From positions 310,001 to 374,000 of the forward strand of contig NZ_CP031219.1 of the NCBI RefSeq assembly GCF_003346775.1: a DNA stretch of 64,000 bases, given 5' to 3'. Position numbers and translations under genes: made by a program. The notes beneath the pieces are model-generated. The model was not told the DNA's origin, did no database searches, and saw nothing but the letters and a program-made list of their open reading frames with translations. Positions 17,378-27,490 of this stretch are shown here, piece by piece. Source of the DNA: Malaciobacter mytili LMG 24559. Its GTDB lineage: Bacteria > Campylobacterota > Campylobacteria > Campylobacterales > Arcobacteraceae. Numbering within the stretch: position 1 is the stretch's first letter; each line of letters starts with the position of its first letter.

Positions 17378-20045
17378 AGTAAGAGTGTATGAAATTGCAG
17401 ATGAAGCTGGAGCTAGTAGTAATGAAGTTATTAGTAAAGCTAAAGATTTAGGGTATGATTTAAAATCACCTCAAAGTGCAGTATCATATGAAGCGGCAGA
17501 AGAAATAGCAAACTATATAATGACTGGTTCAAGCCCAAAATTAAAAGTTAAAACTACAACAAAAGCAAAAAAAGCTGCTCCAAAAAAAGAGAAAAAAGTA
17601 GAAGAAGAGAAAATTGAGGAAAATGAAGTTGTAACTTCAGTAAAAAGTTCAGCACCAAAAAAAGAGACAAAAAAAGAAGAGATAGCAAAAACAACACCTA
17701 CTGAAGAAGAAAAACAGACTGTTAATACTCAACCAGAAGATAAATCAAATAGAATTATTCCTAAAAGAAGAGGTTTAAAAATTGTTAAGAAGAAAAAACC
17801 TTCTTTTGAAGATGAAGATGTTATAGAAGAATTAAATATCTCTAAAGATAGTGAAGATGCAGCATCTAAAAAGAAAATGAAATCATTAAGTGAAATTCTA
17901 GGTGGATCTGCTGAAGAAGAGAAAACAGTTACTTCTGAAGCACAACCATCAGCTGCAAACCAAGCATCAGCAAAATCAAAAATTAAAAAAGAGAAAAAGA
18001 AAGTTCTTCCAAAAGCTCATACTCACGGAACAAAAATTGAATTTGATGATGTAAAAGACTTTAGTGATAGTGATGACTCATTACTTGGTGAAGAAGTTGT
18101 ATTACTTGATATGGATGTTACTGATGAATCAAAAATCTTTGAAGATCAAAAAGCACCAACATCAACAATTAAACAATCAAGAAGTTCAAAGCCAGCTGCT
18201 TTTGGAAATAGACCTCAAGGTTTAACAAGAAAGAAAAGAAAGAAAAGAATTAAAAAAGAAGTTGAAATAGCAGAAATAACTGAAGTAATAATCCCTGAAG
18301 ATATTAGAGTTTATGAGTTTGCTGAGGCTTGCGGAAAGTCACCAGCAGAGGTAATCACTGTATTATTTGGTTTAGGTATGATGGTTACTAAAAATGACTT
18401 CTTAAAGCAAGATGAATTAGAGATTCTTGGTGAAGAATTTGGAATTGAAGTAACAGTTAAAGATGCTTTAGAAGATGTTAATTATGTTGAAGATTATCAT
18501 GAAGAAGAAATTGATGAATCAAATTTTGTAAATAGACCTCCTGTTGTTACAATTATGGGGCATGTTGATCATGGTAAAACTTCATTATTAGATAAAATTA
18601 GAAGTTCAAAAGTAGCTGCTGCTGAAGCTGGTGGAATTACACAACATATTGCAGCATATACTATTAAACAAAATGGTCAAAAAATTACTTTTGTTGATAC
18701 TCCTGGACACGCAGCATTCTCTGCTATGAGAGCAAGAGGAGCAAGTGTTACAGATATTATTATAATTGTAGTTGCTGCTGATGATGGTGTAAAACAACAA
18801 ACAGAAGAAGTTATTTCTCATGCAAAAGCTGCAAATTGTCCAATTATTGTTGCAGTTAATAAAATGGATAAAGAATCTGCTAACTTAGATATGGTTAAAG
18901 CACAAATGGCAGAAAGAGGAATGACACCAATTGATTGGGGTGGAGATGTTGAATTTATACCACTTTCAGCAAAAACTGGTGATGGAATTGATGATTTATT
19001 AGAAAATATTTTATTACAATCTGAAATTTTAGAACTTAAAGCTGATCCAAATGCAAAAGCTAAAGCAACAGTTGTTGAAGCTTCTTTGGAAAAAGGAAGA
19101 GGACCTGTTGCTACTGTTATTGTTCAAAATGGTACATTAAAAATCGGAGATAATATCGTTTGTGATACTACTTATGGTAGAGTTAAAGCAATTACAAATG
19201 ATTTAGGACAACAAGTTAAAGAACTTGGACTTTCTGAAACAGGAAGAATTTTAGGACTTAATGAAGTTCCTGCTTCTGGTACAGTTATGGTTGCTCAAGA
19301 AACTGAAAAAGAAGCAAGAGATATTGCTACAACAAGAGCAGAACATGCAAGAGCTAAAGAGTTATCTAAATCAACTAAAGTATCACTTGAAGAGATGAGT
19401 GGTCTTATTGCAGAAGGGAAAATTAAACAACTTCCAGTAATTATTAAAACTGATGTTGTTGGTTCACTTGAAGCAATTAAAGGAAGTTTAGAAAAAATTG
19501 CAAATGAAGAAGTAAAAGTGAAAATTGTTCATGCAGCAGTTGGAGGAATTACTGAATCAGATTTAATTTTAGCAAGTGCTAGTGAAGGTTGTATAATCTT
19601 AGGATTTAATGTAAGACCTACAGGAAGTGTTAAAAATAAAGCAAAAGCTGATGGTATTACAATTAATACATATTCAATTATTTATGATTTAATTGATGAT
19701 ATTAAAGATGCTCTTTCTGGTATGATGAGTGCAATTATTAGAGAAGAAAACACTGGACAAGCAGAAGTTAGAGATACATTTGTAGTTCCAAGAGTTGGAA
19801 CTGTTGCTGGATGTTTAGTAACTGATGGTAAAGTTATTAGAGGTGGTCATGCAAGAATTATTAGAGATGGTGTTGTAACATATACAGGTAAAATTTCATC
19901 ATTAAAAAGATTTAAAGATGATGTTAAAGAAGTTTCTAATGGTTATGAATGTGGTATTATGTTTGATAAATTCAATGATATTAAAGTTGGAGATTTTATT
20001 GAAACATTTATTCAAATTGAAGAGAAAGTACATATAGACGATTAA
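17367..20045 (+). CDS. infB: translation initiation factor IF-2
   Basis: IF-2 is the GTPase that brings initiator tRNA to the 30S subunit. The 892-residue protein has an IF2_N domain, a long Lys/Glu-rich linker (about 50-310), a second IF2_N-like segment ([16 protein letters not shown]), then the G domain with GHVDHGKT (398-405), DTPGHAAF and NKMD, followed by domains II-IV. The order ylxR-infB-rbfA-rimP places rimP at the end and lacks nusA, unlike the rimP-nusA-ylxR-infB order of many bacteria. Confidence 0.97.
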   Translation: MSDKVRVYEIADEAGASSNEVISKAKDLGYDLKSPQSAVSYEAAEEIANYIMTGSSPKLKVKTTTKAKKAAPKKEKKVEEEKIEENEVVTSVKSSAPKKETKKEEIAKTTPTEEEKQTVNTQPEDKSNRIIPKRRGLKIVKKKKPSFEDEDVIEELNISKDSEDAASKKKMKSLSEILGGSAEEEKTVTSEAQPSAANQASAKSKIKKEKKKVLPKAHTHGTKIEFDDVKDFSDSDDSLLGEEVVLLDMDVTDESKIFEDQKAPTSTIKQSRSSKPAAFGNRPQGLTRKKRKKRIKKEVEIAEITEVIIPEDIRVYEFAEACGKSPAEVITVLFGLGMMVTKNDFLKQDELEILGEEFGIEVTVKDALEDVNYVEDYHEEEIDESNFVNRPPVVTIMGHVDHGKTSLLDKIRSSKVAAAEAGGITQHIAAYTIKQNGQKITFVDTPGHAAFSAMRARGASVTDIIIIVVAADDGVKQQTEEVISHAKAANCPIIVAVNKMDKESANLDMVKAQMAERGMTPIDWGGDVEFIPLSAKTGDGIDDLLENILLQSEILELKADPNAKAKATVVEASLEKGRGPVATVIVQNGTLKIGDNIVCDTTYGRVKAITNDLGQQVKELGLSETGRILGLNEVPASGTVMVAQETEKEARDIATTRAEHARAKELSKSTKVSLEEMSGLIAEGKIKQLPVIIKTDVVGSLEAIKGSLEKIANEEVKVKIVHAAVGGITESDLILASASEGCIILGFNVRPTGSVKNKAKADGITINTYSIIYDLIDDIKDALSGMMSAIIREENTGQAEVRDTFVVPRVGTVAGCLVTDGKVIRGGHARIIRDGVVTYTGKISSLKRFKDDVKEVSNGYECGIMFDKFNDIKVGDFIETFIQIEEKVHIDD

Positions 20046-20046
20046 G

Positions 20047-20394
20047 ATGAAAAGTATTAATTTACAAAGAACAGAGTCTTTGCTTTTAGAATTAGTTCCA
20101 GAGGCTCTGTCAAATTTAAGTGACACAAGAATAAACTCTCTTGCAATTACTGCAATTGATTGTAAAAATGGTAAATATGATGCAACTGTTTATTATGATG
20201 GAAGTGATTATAGTAAACAAGAACAACAAGCAATAAATACACTTTTAGCAAAAGCAAATGGGCATATCAAATCTTATTGTTTAAATGCAACAGGTTGGTA
20301 TAAATGTCCAAATTTTAAATTTAAAGCTGATGATTCTTTAGAACATAATATGAAAATTGAAGCTTTATTTGAACAAATTAAATCAAAGGATTGA
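20047..20394 (+). CDS. rbfA: ribosome-binding factor A
   Basis: RbfA helps maturation of the 16S rRNA 5' end. The 115-residue protein has the KH-like pattern: N-terminal helix [18 protein letters not shown], then [15 protein letters not shown] and DATVYYDG, and a last helix. It starts one base after infB. Confidence 0.88.
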   Translation: MKSINLQRTESLLLELVPEALSNLSDTRINSLAITAIDCKNGKYDATVYYDGSDYSKQEQQAINTLLAKANGHIKSYCLNATGWYKCPNFKFKADDSLEHNMKIEALFEQIKSKD

Positions 20395-20399
20395 TTTTA

Positions 20400-20828
20400 A
20401 TGAATTTAGAAGAATCAATAGAAATGACAGTAAAAAGCTGTGGTGCAGAACTTTATGATATTGTAGCTACTAAAGAAAATGATGTAAATGTTTATAGGAT
20501 TTATATAACTTCTAAAGAGGGAGTATCTTTAGATAAATGTGCTGAAATTTCACGACTAATATCTCCTATTTTAGATGTTGAAGAACCAATGAGTGGAAAT
20601 TATAACTTAGAAGTAAGCTCTCCTGGTATTGAAAGAAAATTAAAAAAGCCAAAACATTTCATCTCTTCAATTGGTGAAAAAGTTAAAGTTAAAAATTTTG
20701 CAACTGAAACTTTTAAAGGTGAATTACTAGATGCCAATGAAGAAAAAATTATAATAAAAACAACTGAAGGTGAAGTTACAATTTCTCAAGATGAAATTTT
20801 AGCTGCATCTACTTATTTTGAATGGTAA
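20400..20828 (+). CDS. rimP: ribosome maturation factor RimP
   Basis: RimP assists 30S assembly. The protein (142 residues from ATG at 20400) has [21 protein letters not shown], the [14 protein letters not shown] motif and a C-terminal SH3-like strand region. A TTG at 20391 gives three more residues, but ATG at 20400 sits nine bases from the site AAAGGA (20385-20390), a better spacing. It lies just after the rbfA stop (20392-20394). Confidence 0.88.
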   Translation: MNLEESIEMTVKSCGAELYDIVATKENDVNVYRIYITSKEGVSLDKCAEISRLISPILDVEEPMSGNYNLEVSSPGIERKLKKPKHFISSIGEKVKVKNFATETFKGELLDANEEKIIIKTTEGEVTISQDEILAASTYFEW

Positions 20829-20909
20829 TAGGATTAATTTCCTATTATCTTAACTACTAATTTATACTACTTTTTATATACTACAAACTAAAAAACTTTG
20901 GAATAAACT

Positions 20910-21926
20910 ATGAAAATTGATAATGATTTTTTTATGAAATTAGCTATTGATGAGGCTTGGAAATATCAACTTTTAACATACCCAAATCCAGCTGTTGGAT
21001 GTGTAGTTGTAAAAAATGATAGTGAGATACTAGCAATTGAAGCCCACAAGGAAGCTGGAGGAGCTCATGCGGAAGTAAATGCTTTAAAAGAAGCCTATCT
21101 TAAGTATCACCCAAATACTATTTTAAAAACAATAAAAGACTCTTTTAAAATCCATGAGTATTTAATTAAAAATCATAATGGTTTTTTTAATGATTGTACT
21201 ATTTATGTAACTTTAGAGCCTTGTAATCATGTAGGTAAAACTCCCTCTTGTGCTAATTTAATAAAACAATTAAAACCAAAGAAAGTTATAATAGCTCATA
21301 AAGATTTAAATAACGTGGCAAAGGATGGCCAAAAAACCCTAGAAGAAGTAGGTATCAAGTGTGAACTAGGGTGTATGCAAAAAGAGGCGTATGACCTTTT
21401 ATTTCCATTTATAAAGTGGAATAGTAATTCTTTTATATTTTATAAAATGGCACAAACTTTAAATGGTACTATTGATGGAGGAAAAATCTCTTCAAATCAA
21501 GCCTTAGCTTATGTGCATGCATTAAGAGATAAGATTGATTTACTTATGATAGGTGGAAATAGTGTAAGAATAGATAAACCTACTCTTGATGCAAGGTTTG
21601 TTGCAGGAAGAGCCCCTGAAGTATTAATATACTCTAAAAATAAAGTATTTGAACCTTCAATTGCTTTATTTAAAATACCAAATAGAAAAGTAACTATCAG
21701 TGATGATTTATTTAAACTTCTTGATTATAAGTTTGTAATGATAGAAGGAGGTTATACTCTTCTTGAAAAATTAAAAGAAAAAATAGACTATATTATGTTA
21801 ATTATTAGTCCCAAGATAAAAGTAGGCCTTAATGCTATAAATGAAAGTTTAGATTTAGAGTTTGAAATTATTCATGAAAATTATGTTGGCCCTGATAAGA
21901 TAGTTTATTTAAAAAGAATAAAGTAA
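20910..21926 (+). CDS. ribD: bifunctional riboflavin biosynthesis deaminase/reductase
   Basis: RibD deaminates and then reduces the pyrimidine intermediate of riboflavin synthesis. The 338-residue protein has the cytidine-deaminase-like zinc site H53-A-E (GGAHAEVNAL) with EPCNHVGKTPSC, and a reductase domain from about residue 165 (FIFYKMAQTLNGTIDG, then DLLMIGGNSVRIDKPTLDAR). Two TATACT-like boxes lie upstream. No clear terminator follows before the repeat array. Confidence 0.93.
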   Translation: MKIDNDFFMKLAIDEAWKYQLLTYPNPAVGCVVVKNDSEILAIEAHKEAGGAHAEVNALKEAYLKYHPNTILKTIKDSFKIHEYLIKNHNGFFNDCTIYVTLEPCNHVGKTPSCANLIKQLKPKKVIIAHKDLNNVAKDGQKTLEEVGIKCELGCMQKEAYDLLFPFIKWNSNSFIFYKMAQTLNGTIDGGKISSNQALAYVHALRDKIDLLMIGGNSVRIDKPTLDARFVAGRAPEVLIYSKNKVFEPSIALFKIPNRKVTISDDLFKLLDYKFVMIEGGYTLLEKLKEKIDYIMLIISPKIKVGLNAINESLDLEFEIIHENYVGPDKIVYLKRIK

Positions 21927-21936
21927 TTAGTATCTT

Positions 21937-22481
21937 GATTTTTTTTGTTTACTTTTTTTATAAAAAAAAAGTATTTTAGTCTAAATATTAATTATAGAAA
22001 TATATATTTATAAGTAGAAAATACTATAAGAGAATAAAACTTTTATCTTATATTTTATATTTCTTTTTTTAATTACCTTTCTTTATCCGTAAAGAAAGGT
22101 ACAAAGAAACTCCCAGACAAGTTATTGAAGGCATAAATGCTTCCCAAAAATATTATTCTAATTTTCTGCCTTGCGGAACTTATAAAAAGAGTGAATTTAT
22201 CACTCTTTTTATTTCAAACAGTCCTCAGGCTTTCTCGAAAATTATCTTCCTATTTTTGGCTTCAATAAAGTCTGGCTTTTTTCACAAGCAACTTATAGCT
22301 TATACTTTTTAGTTCATTAAAGTTAAATTACTAGATAAAAGGGTGAGCATTTGAAAAATAGCGTAAAGAATATTTTTTAAAATTCGTAAAGAAATTGTAA
22401 CTTGTTTGAGGCAAGAATTTGCCGAGTCTTACAATTTTAGGATTTAAAAAAAGATTTAGCGTAATTTTTCATCTAGCGAAC
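21937..22481. repeat. ~550-bp tandem unit, copy 1
   Basis: The unit starts with an A/T block (about 130 bases), then a GC-richer stretch with several hairpins: 22075-22100 (ACCTTTCTTTA / TAAAGAAAGGT, 4-base loop), 22184-22210 (AAAAAGAGTGA / TCACTCTTTTT) and nested 22392-22437 (AAATTGTAA / TTACAATTT around GGCAA / TTGCC). It is 545 bases long. Its AT block (about 22000-22060) differs from copies 2 and 3, so it is the oldest or most diverged copy. Confidence 0.95.
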
Positions 22482-23040
22482 GATTTTTTTTGTTTACTTT
22501 TTTTATAAAAAAAAAGTATTTTAGTCTAAATATTAATTATAAAAATATATATTTCTTATAAATGATAAAAGAATAAGAACTATTGAAATTTAAAATATAT
22601 AAATCAATTTATTTTATATTTCTTTTTTTAATTACCTTTCTTTATCCGTAAAGAAAGGTACAAAGAAACTCCCAGACAAGTTATTGAAGGCATAAATGCT
22701 TCCCAAAAATATTATTCTAATTTTCTGCCTTGCGGAACTTATAAAAAAAGTGAATTTATCACTCTTTTTATTTCAAACAGTCCTCAGGCTTTCTCGAAAA
22801 TTATCTTCCTATTTTTGGCTTCAATAAAGTCTGGCTTTTTTCACAAGCAACTTATAGCTTATACTTTTTAGTTCATTAAAGTTAAATTACTAGATAAAAG
22901 GGTGAGCATTTGAAAAATAGCGTAAAGAATATTTTTTAAAATTCGTAAAGAAATTGTAACTTGTTTGAGGCAAGAATTTGCCGAGTCTTACAATTTTAGG
23001 ATTTAAAAAAAGATTTAGCGTAATTTTTCATCTAGCGAAC
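22482..23040. repeat. ~550-bp tandem unit, copy 2
   Basis: A full unit, 559 bases, in the same orientation and directly abutting copy 1. It has the same hairpins as copy 1, with a different, longer AT block. In the terminator-like hairpin one stem base is changed (AAAAAAAGTGA instead of AAAAAGAGTGA). The first ~300 bases are almost identical to copy 3. Confidence 0.95.
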
Positions 23041-23462
23041 GATTTTTTTTGTTTACTTTTTTTATAAAAAAAAAGTATTTTAGTCTAAATATTAATTATA
23101 AAAATATATATTTCTTATAAATGATAAAAGAATAAGAACTATTGAAATTTAAAATATATAAATCAATTTATTTTATATTTCTTTTTTTAATTACCTTTCT
23201 TTAACCGTAAAGAAAGGTACAAAGAAACTCCCAGACAAGTTATTGAAGGCATAAATGCTTCCCAAAAATATTATTCTAATTTTCTGCCTTGCGGAACTTA
23301 TAAAAAAAGTGAATTTATCACTCTTTTTATTTCAGACAGTCCTTAGGCTTTCTCCCTTAATAAATTGAATACTAGATAAAAGGATGAGCATTTGAAAAAT
23401 AGGGTAATTTATCATCTTTTAAAAAAAAGTATCTAAGTTTAAATATTAACTATAAAAATAAA
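23041..23462. repeat. ~550-bp tandem unit, truncated copy 3 and degenerate copy 4
   Basis: Copy 3 matches copy 2 almost base for base to about 23350, with substitutions in the first hairpin loop (ACCG for TCCG) and near TTTCAGACAGTCCTTAGG. It then loses about 80 bases and shrinks to a remnant with ACTAGATAAAAGGATGAGC. A degenerate restart of the unit (AAAAAAAAGTATCTAAG) is seen at about 23419-23462. No open frame of useful length exists. Confidence 0.85.
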
Positions 23463-23523
23463 TATTTAACTTAGATTACTAAAAAGAGGGTATAGGTAAT
23501 TAGGTAATAGGAAATTTTAATAT

Positions 23524-23569
23524 ATTAGTTATTTGAGATAAAGGCTATGCCAATATCCAAATAACTAAT
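23524..23569 (-). terminator. long hairpin downstream of efp
   Basis: ATTAGTTATTTG (23524-23535) pairs with CAAATAACTAAT (23558-23569). After a bulged A, GATA pairs with TATC, and the inner GGC/GCC closes on a TAT loop. The total is about 19 bp in one imperfect hairpin directly behind efp. It probably ends the efp transcript, although no strict U tract follows; it could also be a 3' processing element. Confidence 0.6.
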
Positions 23570-23579
23570 GAAGGAAGAA

Positions 23580-24143
23580 TTATTTTACTTTCTCGATATA
23601 TTCACCAGTTCTAGTGTCACATCTAATTACATCACCCTCTAAGATATGAAAAGGGATTTGTACAACTGCACCAGATTCAAGTGTTGCAGGTTTTTTACCA
23701 CCTTGTGAGTCTCCTTTAAAGTTTGGAGGAGTATCTACAATTTTAAGTTCAACAATCATTGGTGGTTCAACTGTAATAGCATTACCGTTAAAAAACATCA
23801 TATCAACATTCATACCATCAATAATCCATTTTTCAGTTTCACCAACTTGCTCATATGTTAAACCAATTTGCTCATATGTTTCAGTATCCATAAATTGTAA
23901 CATTTCACCATCATCATATAAAAATTGCATTTGTTTTTGTTGTAAATCTGGAGTTTCACATTTATCTCCAGCATGGAAAGTTTTTTCAATAACTTTTCCA
24001 TTTAAAAATGATTTAATTTTACATCTAACAAATGCAGCACCTTTACCAGGTTTTACATGTTGATATTCAGTAATTTTATATGGTACACCATCAAGTTGAA
24101 TTTTAAGACCTTTTTTAAGATCACCCATAGAAATAGTTGCCAT
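23580..24143 (-). CDS. efp: elongation factor P
   Basis: EF-P relieves stalling of ribosomes at polyproline. The 187-residue protein has three beta-barrel domains: an N-terminal KOW-like domain with [16 protein letters not shown] carrying the Lys tip in the loop, then OB domains ending [18 protein letters not shown]. It is the last gene of the pheST-efp block. No modification enzyme (EpmA/YmfI-like) is seen in this window. Confidence 0.96.
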   Translation of the reverse strand: MATISMGDLKKGLKIQLDGVPYKITEYQHVKPGKGAAFVRCKIKSFLNGKVIEKTFHAGDKCETPDLQQKQMQFLYDDGEMLQFMDTETYEQIGLTYEQVGETEKWIIDGMNVDMMFFNGNAITVEPPMIVELKIVDTPPNFKGDSQGGKKPATLESGAVVQIPFHILEGDVIRCDTRTGEYIEKVK

Positions 24144-24154
24144 TTATTCTCCTA

Positions 24155-25738
24155 TTAAATTTCAGCATAAGAAACAGAAATAGCTGCTTCTAAGTTAACA
24201 AGTTTTTCTAATATATCGCTTTTTATATTTTCATCAACAAGAATAACTGCTAAAGCACAATTTTTGCCTCTTGAAAGTCTAAAGTCAGCAATATTAATAT
24301 TTTCATTTCCTAATACTCTTCCAACTTCTCCAATAACACCTGGAACATCAGAGTTTCTTAGAAGTATCATTTTACCTTTTGGTGCAATATCAAGTACAAA
24401 GTTATTAATATCAATAATTCTTTGCATATCTCCATCAAATACTGTTCCAGAAATAGTATTTACACCTTTTTCTGTTGTAATTTTAACAGTAACTTTATTG
24501 CTATAGCCACTATTATTAGTTAATTCACAAGTATCAAATGTAATACCTTTTTCTTCTGCCCAAAATCTTGCATTTACATAATTAACTTCATCTCCACCTG
24601 AAACTGACAGTGCTCCAACTGCTGCAAATGTAGATAATGAATCTAAATATTCTGCAATTTTGCCTTCAGCACAAACAGTAATAGATCTAATAGCACTCTT
24701 ATCACTTTGAGCTAATAAGAAAGCCATTTTTTGTGTTAATTCAATATAAGGTTTAACAAAAGAAGGAATTTTTGTCTCATCAATTGGTAAATTTAATGCA
24801 TTTGGATAAGCAATCCCTCTTGCTGCTTCAATTGCATTTTCAGCTGCTTGAATAGCAATTTTCTTTTGAGATTCTTTTGTATTTGCACCTAAGTGTGCAG
24901 TTACAGTTACATTATCTAAATCTAATAATGGATGATCTGTTGCTGGTTCTTTTTTAAATACATCAATTCCAGCCATTGCAATTTTTCCAGATTTAAGATT
25001 ATTGTATAGTGCTTCTTCATCATATAAACCACCTCTAGCACAGTTTATAAGAATAACACCATCTTTCATCTTAGCAATCTCTTTTTCACCAATCATTCCT
25101 ACAGTTTCAGAATTTTTTGGTGTATGAATTGTAATAATATCACAAGCTAAAATATCTTCAAAATCAGTTGTATATTCAATTCCTAAATCAGTTGCTTTTG
25201 TTGAAGGGATATATGGGTCATATGCTATAACATCCATCTCAAAAGATTTTGCTCTTAAAGCAACTCTATGTCCAATATTTCCAAATCCAATAACACCTAA
25301 TTTTTTTCCAAATAATTCGTTACCATACCAATCTTCTCTTTTCCAGATTCTGTCTTGTTTTAATTGGTTATGTGCATAAGGGAATTTTCTCATACAAGAT
25401 AACATATGAGCCATTGTTAATTCAACTGCAGCAATTGTATTTGCTGTTGGAACGTTCATAGCAATAATTCCTCTTTTGCTACACCCTTCCATATCAACAT
25501 TGTCGTATCCAACACCAGCTCTAATTACAGCTTTTAAATTAACAGCTGCATTTAAAAATTTTTCATCTACATCAGTAGAACTTCTTGTAATTGCTACATC
25601 AGCATCTTTTATAATATCTAAAAGTGCAGTTTTATCAATATCAGCGGCATAAACGTAGTTTACGTCCTCTGTATTCTTAAGGATGTTTAATCCATCCTCA
25701 TGAATATGATCACAAACTACGATAGTATGTTTACTCAT
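24155..25738 (-). CDS. serA: D-3-phosphoglycerate dehydrogenase
   Basis: SerA makes phosphohydroxypyruvate in serine synthesis. The 527-residue protein is the long form: an NAD-binding domain with GKKLGVIGFGNIGHRVALRA, the active-site region INCARGGLYDEEAL and TAHLGANTKES, an intervening substrate-binding (ASB) domain, and a C-terminal ACT domain (RNSDVPGVIGEVGRVLG) that senses serine. It lies just behind rpsA on the same strand. Confidence 0.95.
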   Translation of the reverse strand: MSKHTIVVCDHIHEDGLNILKNTEDVNYVYAADIDKTALLDIIKDADVAITRSSTDVDEKFLNAAVNLKAVIRAGVGYDNVDMEGCSKRGIIAMNVPTANTIAAVELTMAHMLSCMRKFPYAHNQLKQDRIWKREDWYGNELFGKKLGVIGFGNIGHRVALRAKSFEMDVIAYDPYIPSTKATDLGIEYTTDFEDILACDIITIHTPKNSETVGMIGEKEIAKMKDGVILINCARGGLYDEEALYNNLKSGKIAMAGIDVFKKEPATDHPLLDLDNVTVTAHLGANTKESQKKIAIQAAENAIEAARGIAYPNALNLPIDETKIPSFVKPYIELTQKMAFLLAQSDKSAIRSITVCAEGKIAEYLDSLSTFAAVGALSVSGGDEVNYVNARFWAEEKGITFDTCELTNNSGYSNKVTVKITTEKGVNTISGTVFDGDMQRIIDINNFVLDIAPKGKMILLRNSDVPGVIGEVGRVLGNENINIADFRLSRGKNCALAVILVDENIKSDILEKLVNLEAAISVSYAEI

Positions 25739-25763
25739 TTTTAAAAGCCCTCTTTTTTAAAAA

Positions 25764-27416
25764 TTATTTAATTTGATCTTTTAATAAATCACCTAAAGTC
25801 ATATTAGAATCATCATTTACAGCTTTAAGAACTTCTCTTTCTTGTTGTAATTCTAATCTTTTAATAGATAATCTAACTCTATTTCTTTTTGTATCAATAT
25901 TTACAACAACAGCTTCAATTTCATCACCAAGTTTTACTTCATCAGCTTTTAATGGACCAAAATCTTCATTTCTAATTAAACCATCTAAGTTATCATCTAA
26001 TTTAATAAAAATTCCGAAATCTTTAATATCTTTTACTGGTCCTTTAATAATATCACCAAGTCTATAAGTATCTTGGAATTTTTTTGCAGGAGAATCAGTT
26101 ATATCTTTTACACTTAAAGAAATATTTTCTTTTTCTCTATCTATTTTGATGATTTTAACTTCTACATCATCACCTTTTTTAAATAGATTTTTACATTTTG
26201 CATTTGTTTCCCATGCAGCTTCTTCATTGTGTAATAAACCATCAATTTCACCAAGAGTAACAAAAGCACCAAAATCAGTTAATGTTGCAACTTTACCTTT
26301 AATTACATCACCAACTTTATGGTCTTTTAAAAATTTTTCAAATGGTTTCTCTTGTAAATTTTTTAATGAAACTCTTAATCTTTTTTTATCAATATCAAGT
26401 TCAATTACTTCAACATTAATTTCTTCACCTAAAGTTAAAATCTCTTTTGGATTTTTAATGTTTTTATTCCATGTGATTTCTGAAATATGTAATAGTCCTT
26501 CTATATCATTTCCTAAATCAACAAATGCACCGTATGATTCAAAGTTAGAAACAGTAACAGTAATTGTATCACCCACTTCTAATTGATCTTTAATCTCTTC
26601 CCATGGATTAGGAAGTGCAGCTTTAATAGATAATGATAAGTGTTGTTTTGATTTATCATATGATAAAATTGATACAGTTACTTCATCACCTTCTTCATAA
26701 TAGTTAGCTGGATTAACTGGACCTTTATAAGAGATTTCATTGTAGTTTACTAAACCATCAATTCCACCTAAATCTACAAACATACCATATGAAGTGATTT
26801 TTTTAATGATTCCATTAATTGCTTCACCACTTTCTAAAATATCAGTGATTTTAGAATCTTTTTGAGCTTTAGATTCTTCAATAAGTTTTTTTCTTGAGAT
26901 AATTATCGAGTTTTGTGTAGTATTTACTTTTAAAACTTTTGCTTTAACTTTTTTTCCAATTGCACCAATTGCTTTTAAATAAGATTGTGCCATTGGCATA
27001 AAATATTCACAACCATCTTCATCTTCAACGATGAAACCACCTTTATTTTTTACAGATACAATTTTCCCTTCTACAATAACATCTTCAAAGTTGTCACCAT
27101 ATTTTTTTACAAATGCATCAAATTTCTCTTTTTGTAAAACTTTTCTATAAGAAATAGCAGGTCTTTCACCTCTATTACCCATAAGCATAACAGGGATAGT
27201 ATCACCTGCTTTGTATTTTAGTTTTCCATTTACAGTGATTTCAGAGATGTTTAATTTACCTTCAATCTTTTGACCAACATCTACAAGAGCACTATCATCA
27301 GTAATTTCAACAATTACACCATTTACTACAGAGTTATTTTCAGCATTCTCAAAAGACTCATTTAGCATTTGCTCAAAGTCAAAGTCTTCACCAATTTCTA
27401 TATCTTCGATACCCAT
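25764..27416 (-). CDS. rpsA: 30S ribosomal protein S1
   Basis: S1 brings mRNA to the 30S subunit. The 550-residue protein carries about six S1 (OB-fold) repeats, each with patterns such as YGMFVDLGGIDGLVN, YGAFVDLGNDIEGLLH and FGAFVTLGEIDGLLH. A TATAAT at 27456-27461 gives it its own promoter in the 74-base gap behind ispH. The gene order ispH-rpsA-serA agrees with C. jejuni as I recall it. Confidence 0.95.
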   Translation of the reverse strand: MGIEDIEIGEDFDFEQMLNESFENAENNSVVNGVIVEITDDSALVDVGQKIEGKLNISEITVNGKLKYKAGDTIPVMLMGNRGERPAISYRKVLQKEKFDAFVKKYGDNFEDVIVEGKIVSVKNKGGFIVEDEDGCEYFMPMAQSYLKAIGAIGKKVKAKVLKVNTTQNSIIISRKKLIEESKAQKDSKITDILESGEAINGIIKKITSYGMFVDLGGIDGLVNYNEISYKGPVNPANYYEEGDEVTVSILSYDKSKQHLSLSIKAALPNPWEEIKDQLEVGDTITVTVSNFESYGAFVDLGNDIEGLLHISEITWNKNIKNPKEILTLGEEINVEVIELDIDKKRLRVSLKNLQEKPFEKFLKDHKVGDVIKGKVATLTDFGAFVTLGEIDGLLHNEEAAWETNAKCKNLFKKGDDVEVKIIKIDREKENISLSVKDITDSPAKKFQDTYRLGDIIKGPVKDIKDFGIFIKLDDNLDGLIRNEDFGPLKADEVKLGDEIEAVVVNIDTKRNRVRLSIKRLELQQEREVLKAVNDDSNMTLGDLLKDQIK

Positions 27417-27455
27417 ATTATTCCTTCGTATTTACCGTATTTATTAAATGGGACG

Positions 27456-27461
27456 ATTATA
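27456..27461 (-). promoter_or_regulatory. -10 element of rpsA
   Basis: A consensus TATAAT in the context GCTATAATCG on the minus strand, 40 bases before the rpsA ATG. The leader is about 32 bases. Confidence 0.6.
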
Positions 27462-27490
27462 GCTAAAATTGGCTTAAACTAAAAATGGTA

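Noticed and set aside
22137-22268. 43-codon frame (MLPKNIILIFCL...) present in the repeat units
   Set aside because: It crosses the hairpins, lacks a ribosome site and is lost in the truncated copy. It is more likely a by-product of structured DNA.
21937-23462. CRISPR array or insertion sequence as explanation of the repeats
   Set aside because: Units are ~550 bp without spacers, there are no cas genes, no transposase frame and no clear target duplication.
26146-26586. 146-codon plus-strand frame inside rpsA
   Set aside because: An antisense shadow of a real gene in AT-rich code, without promoter, ribosome site or recognisable protein.
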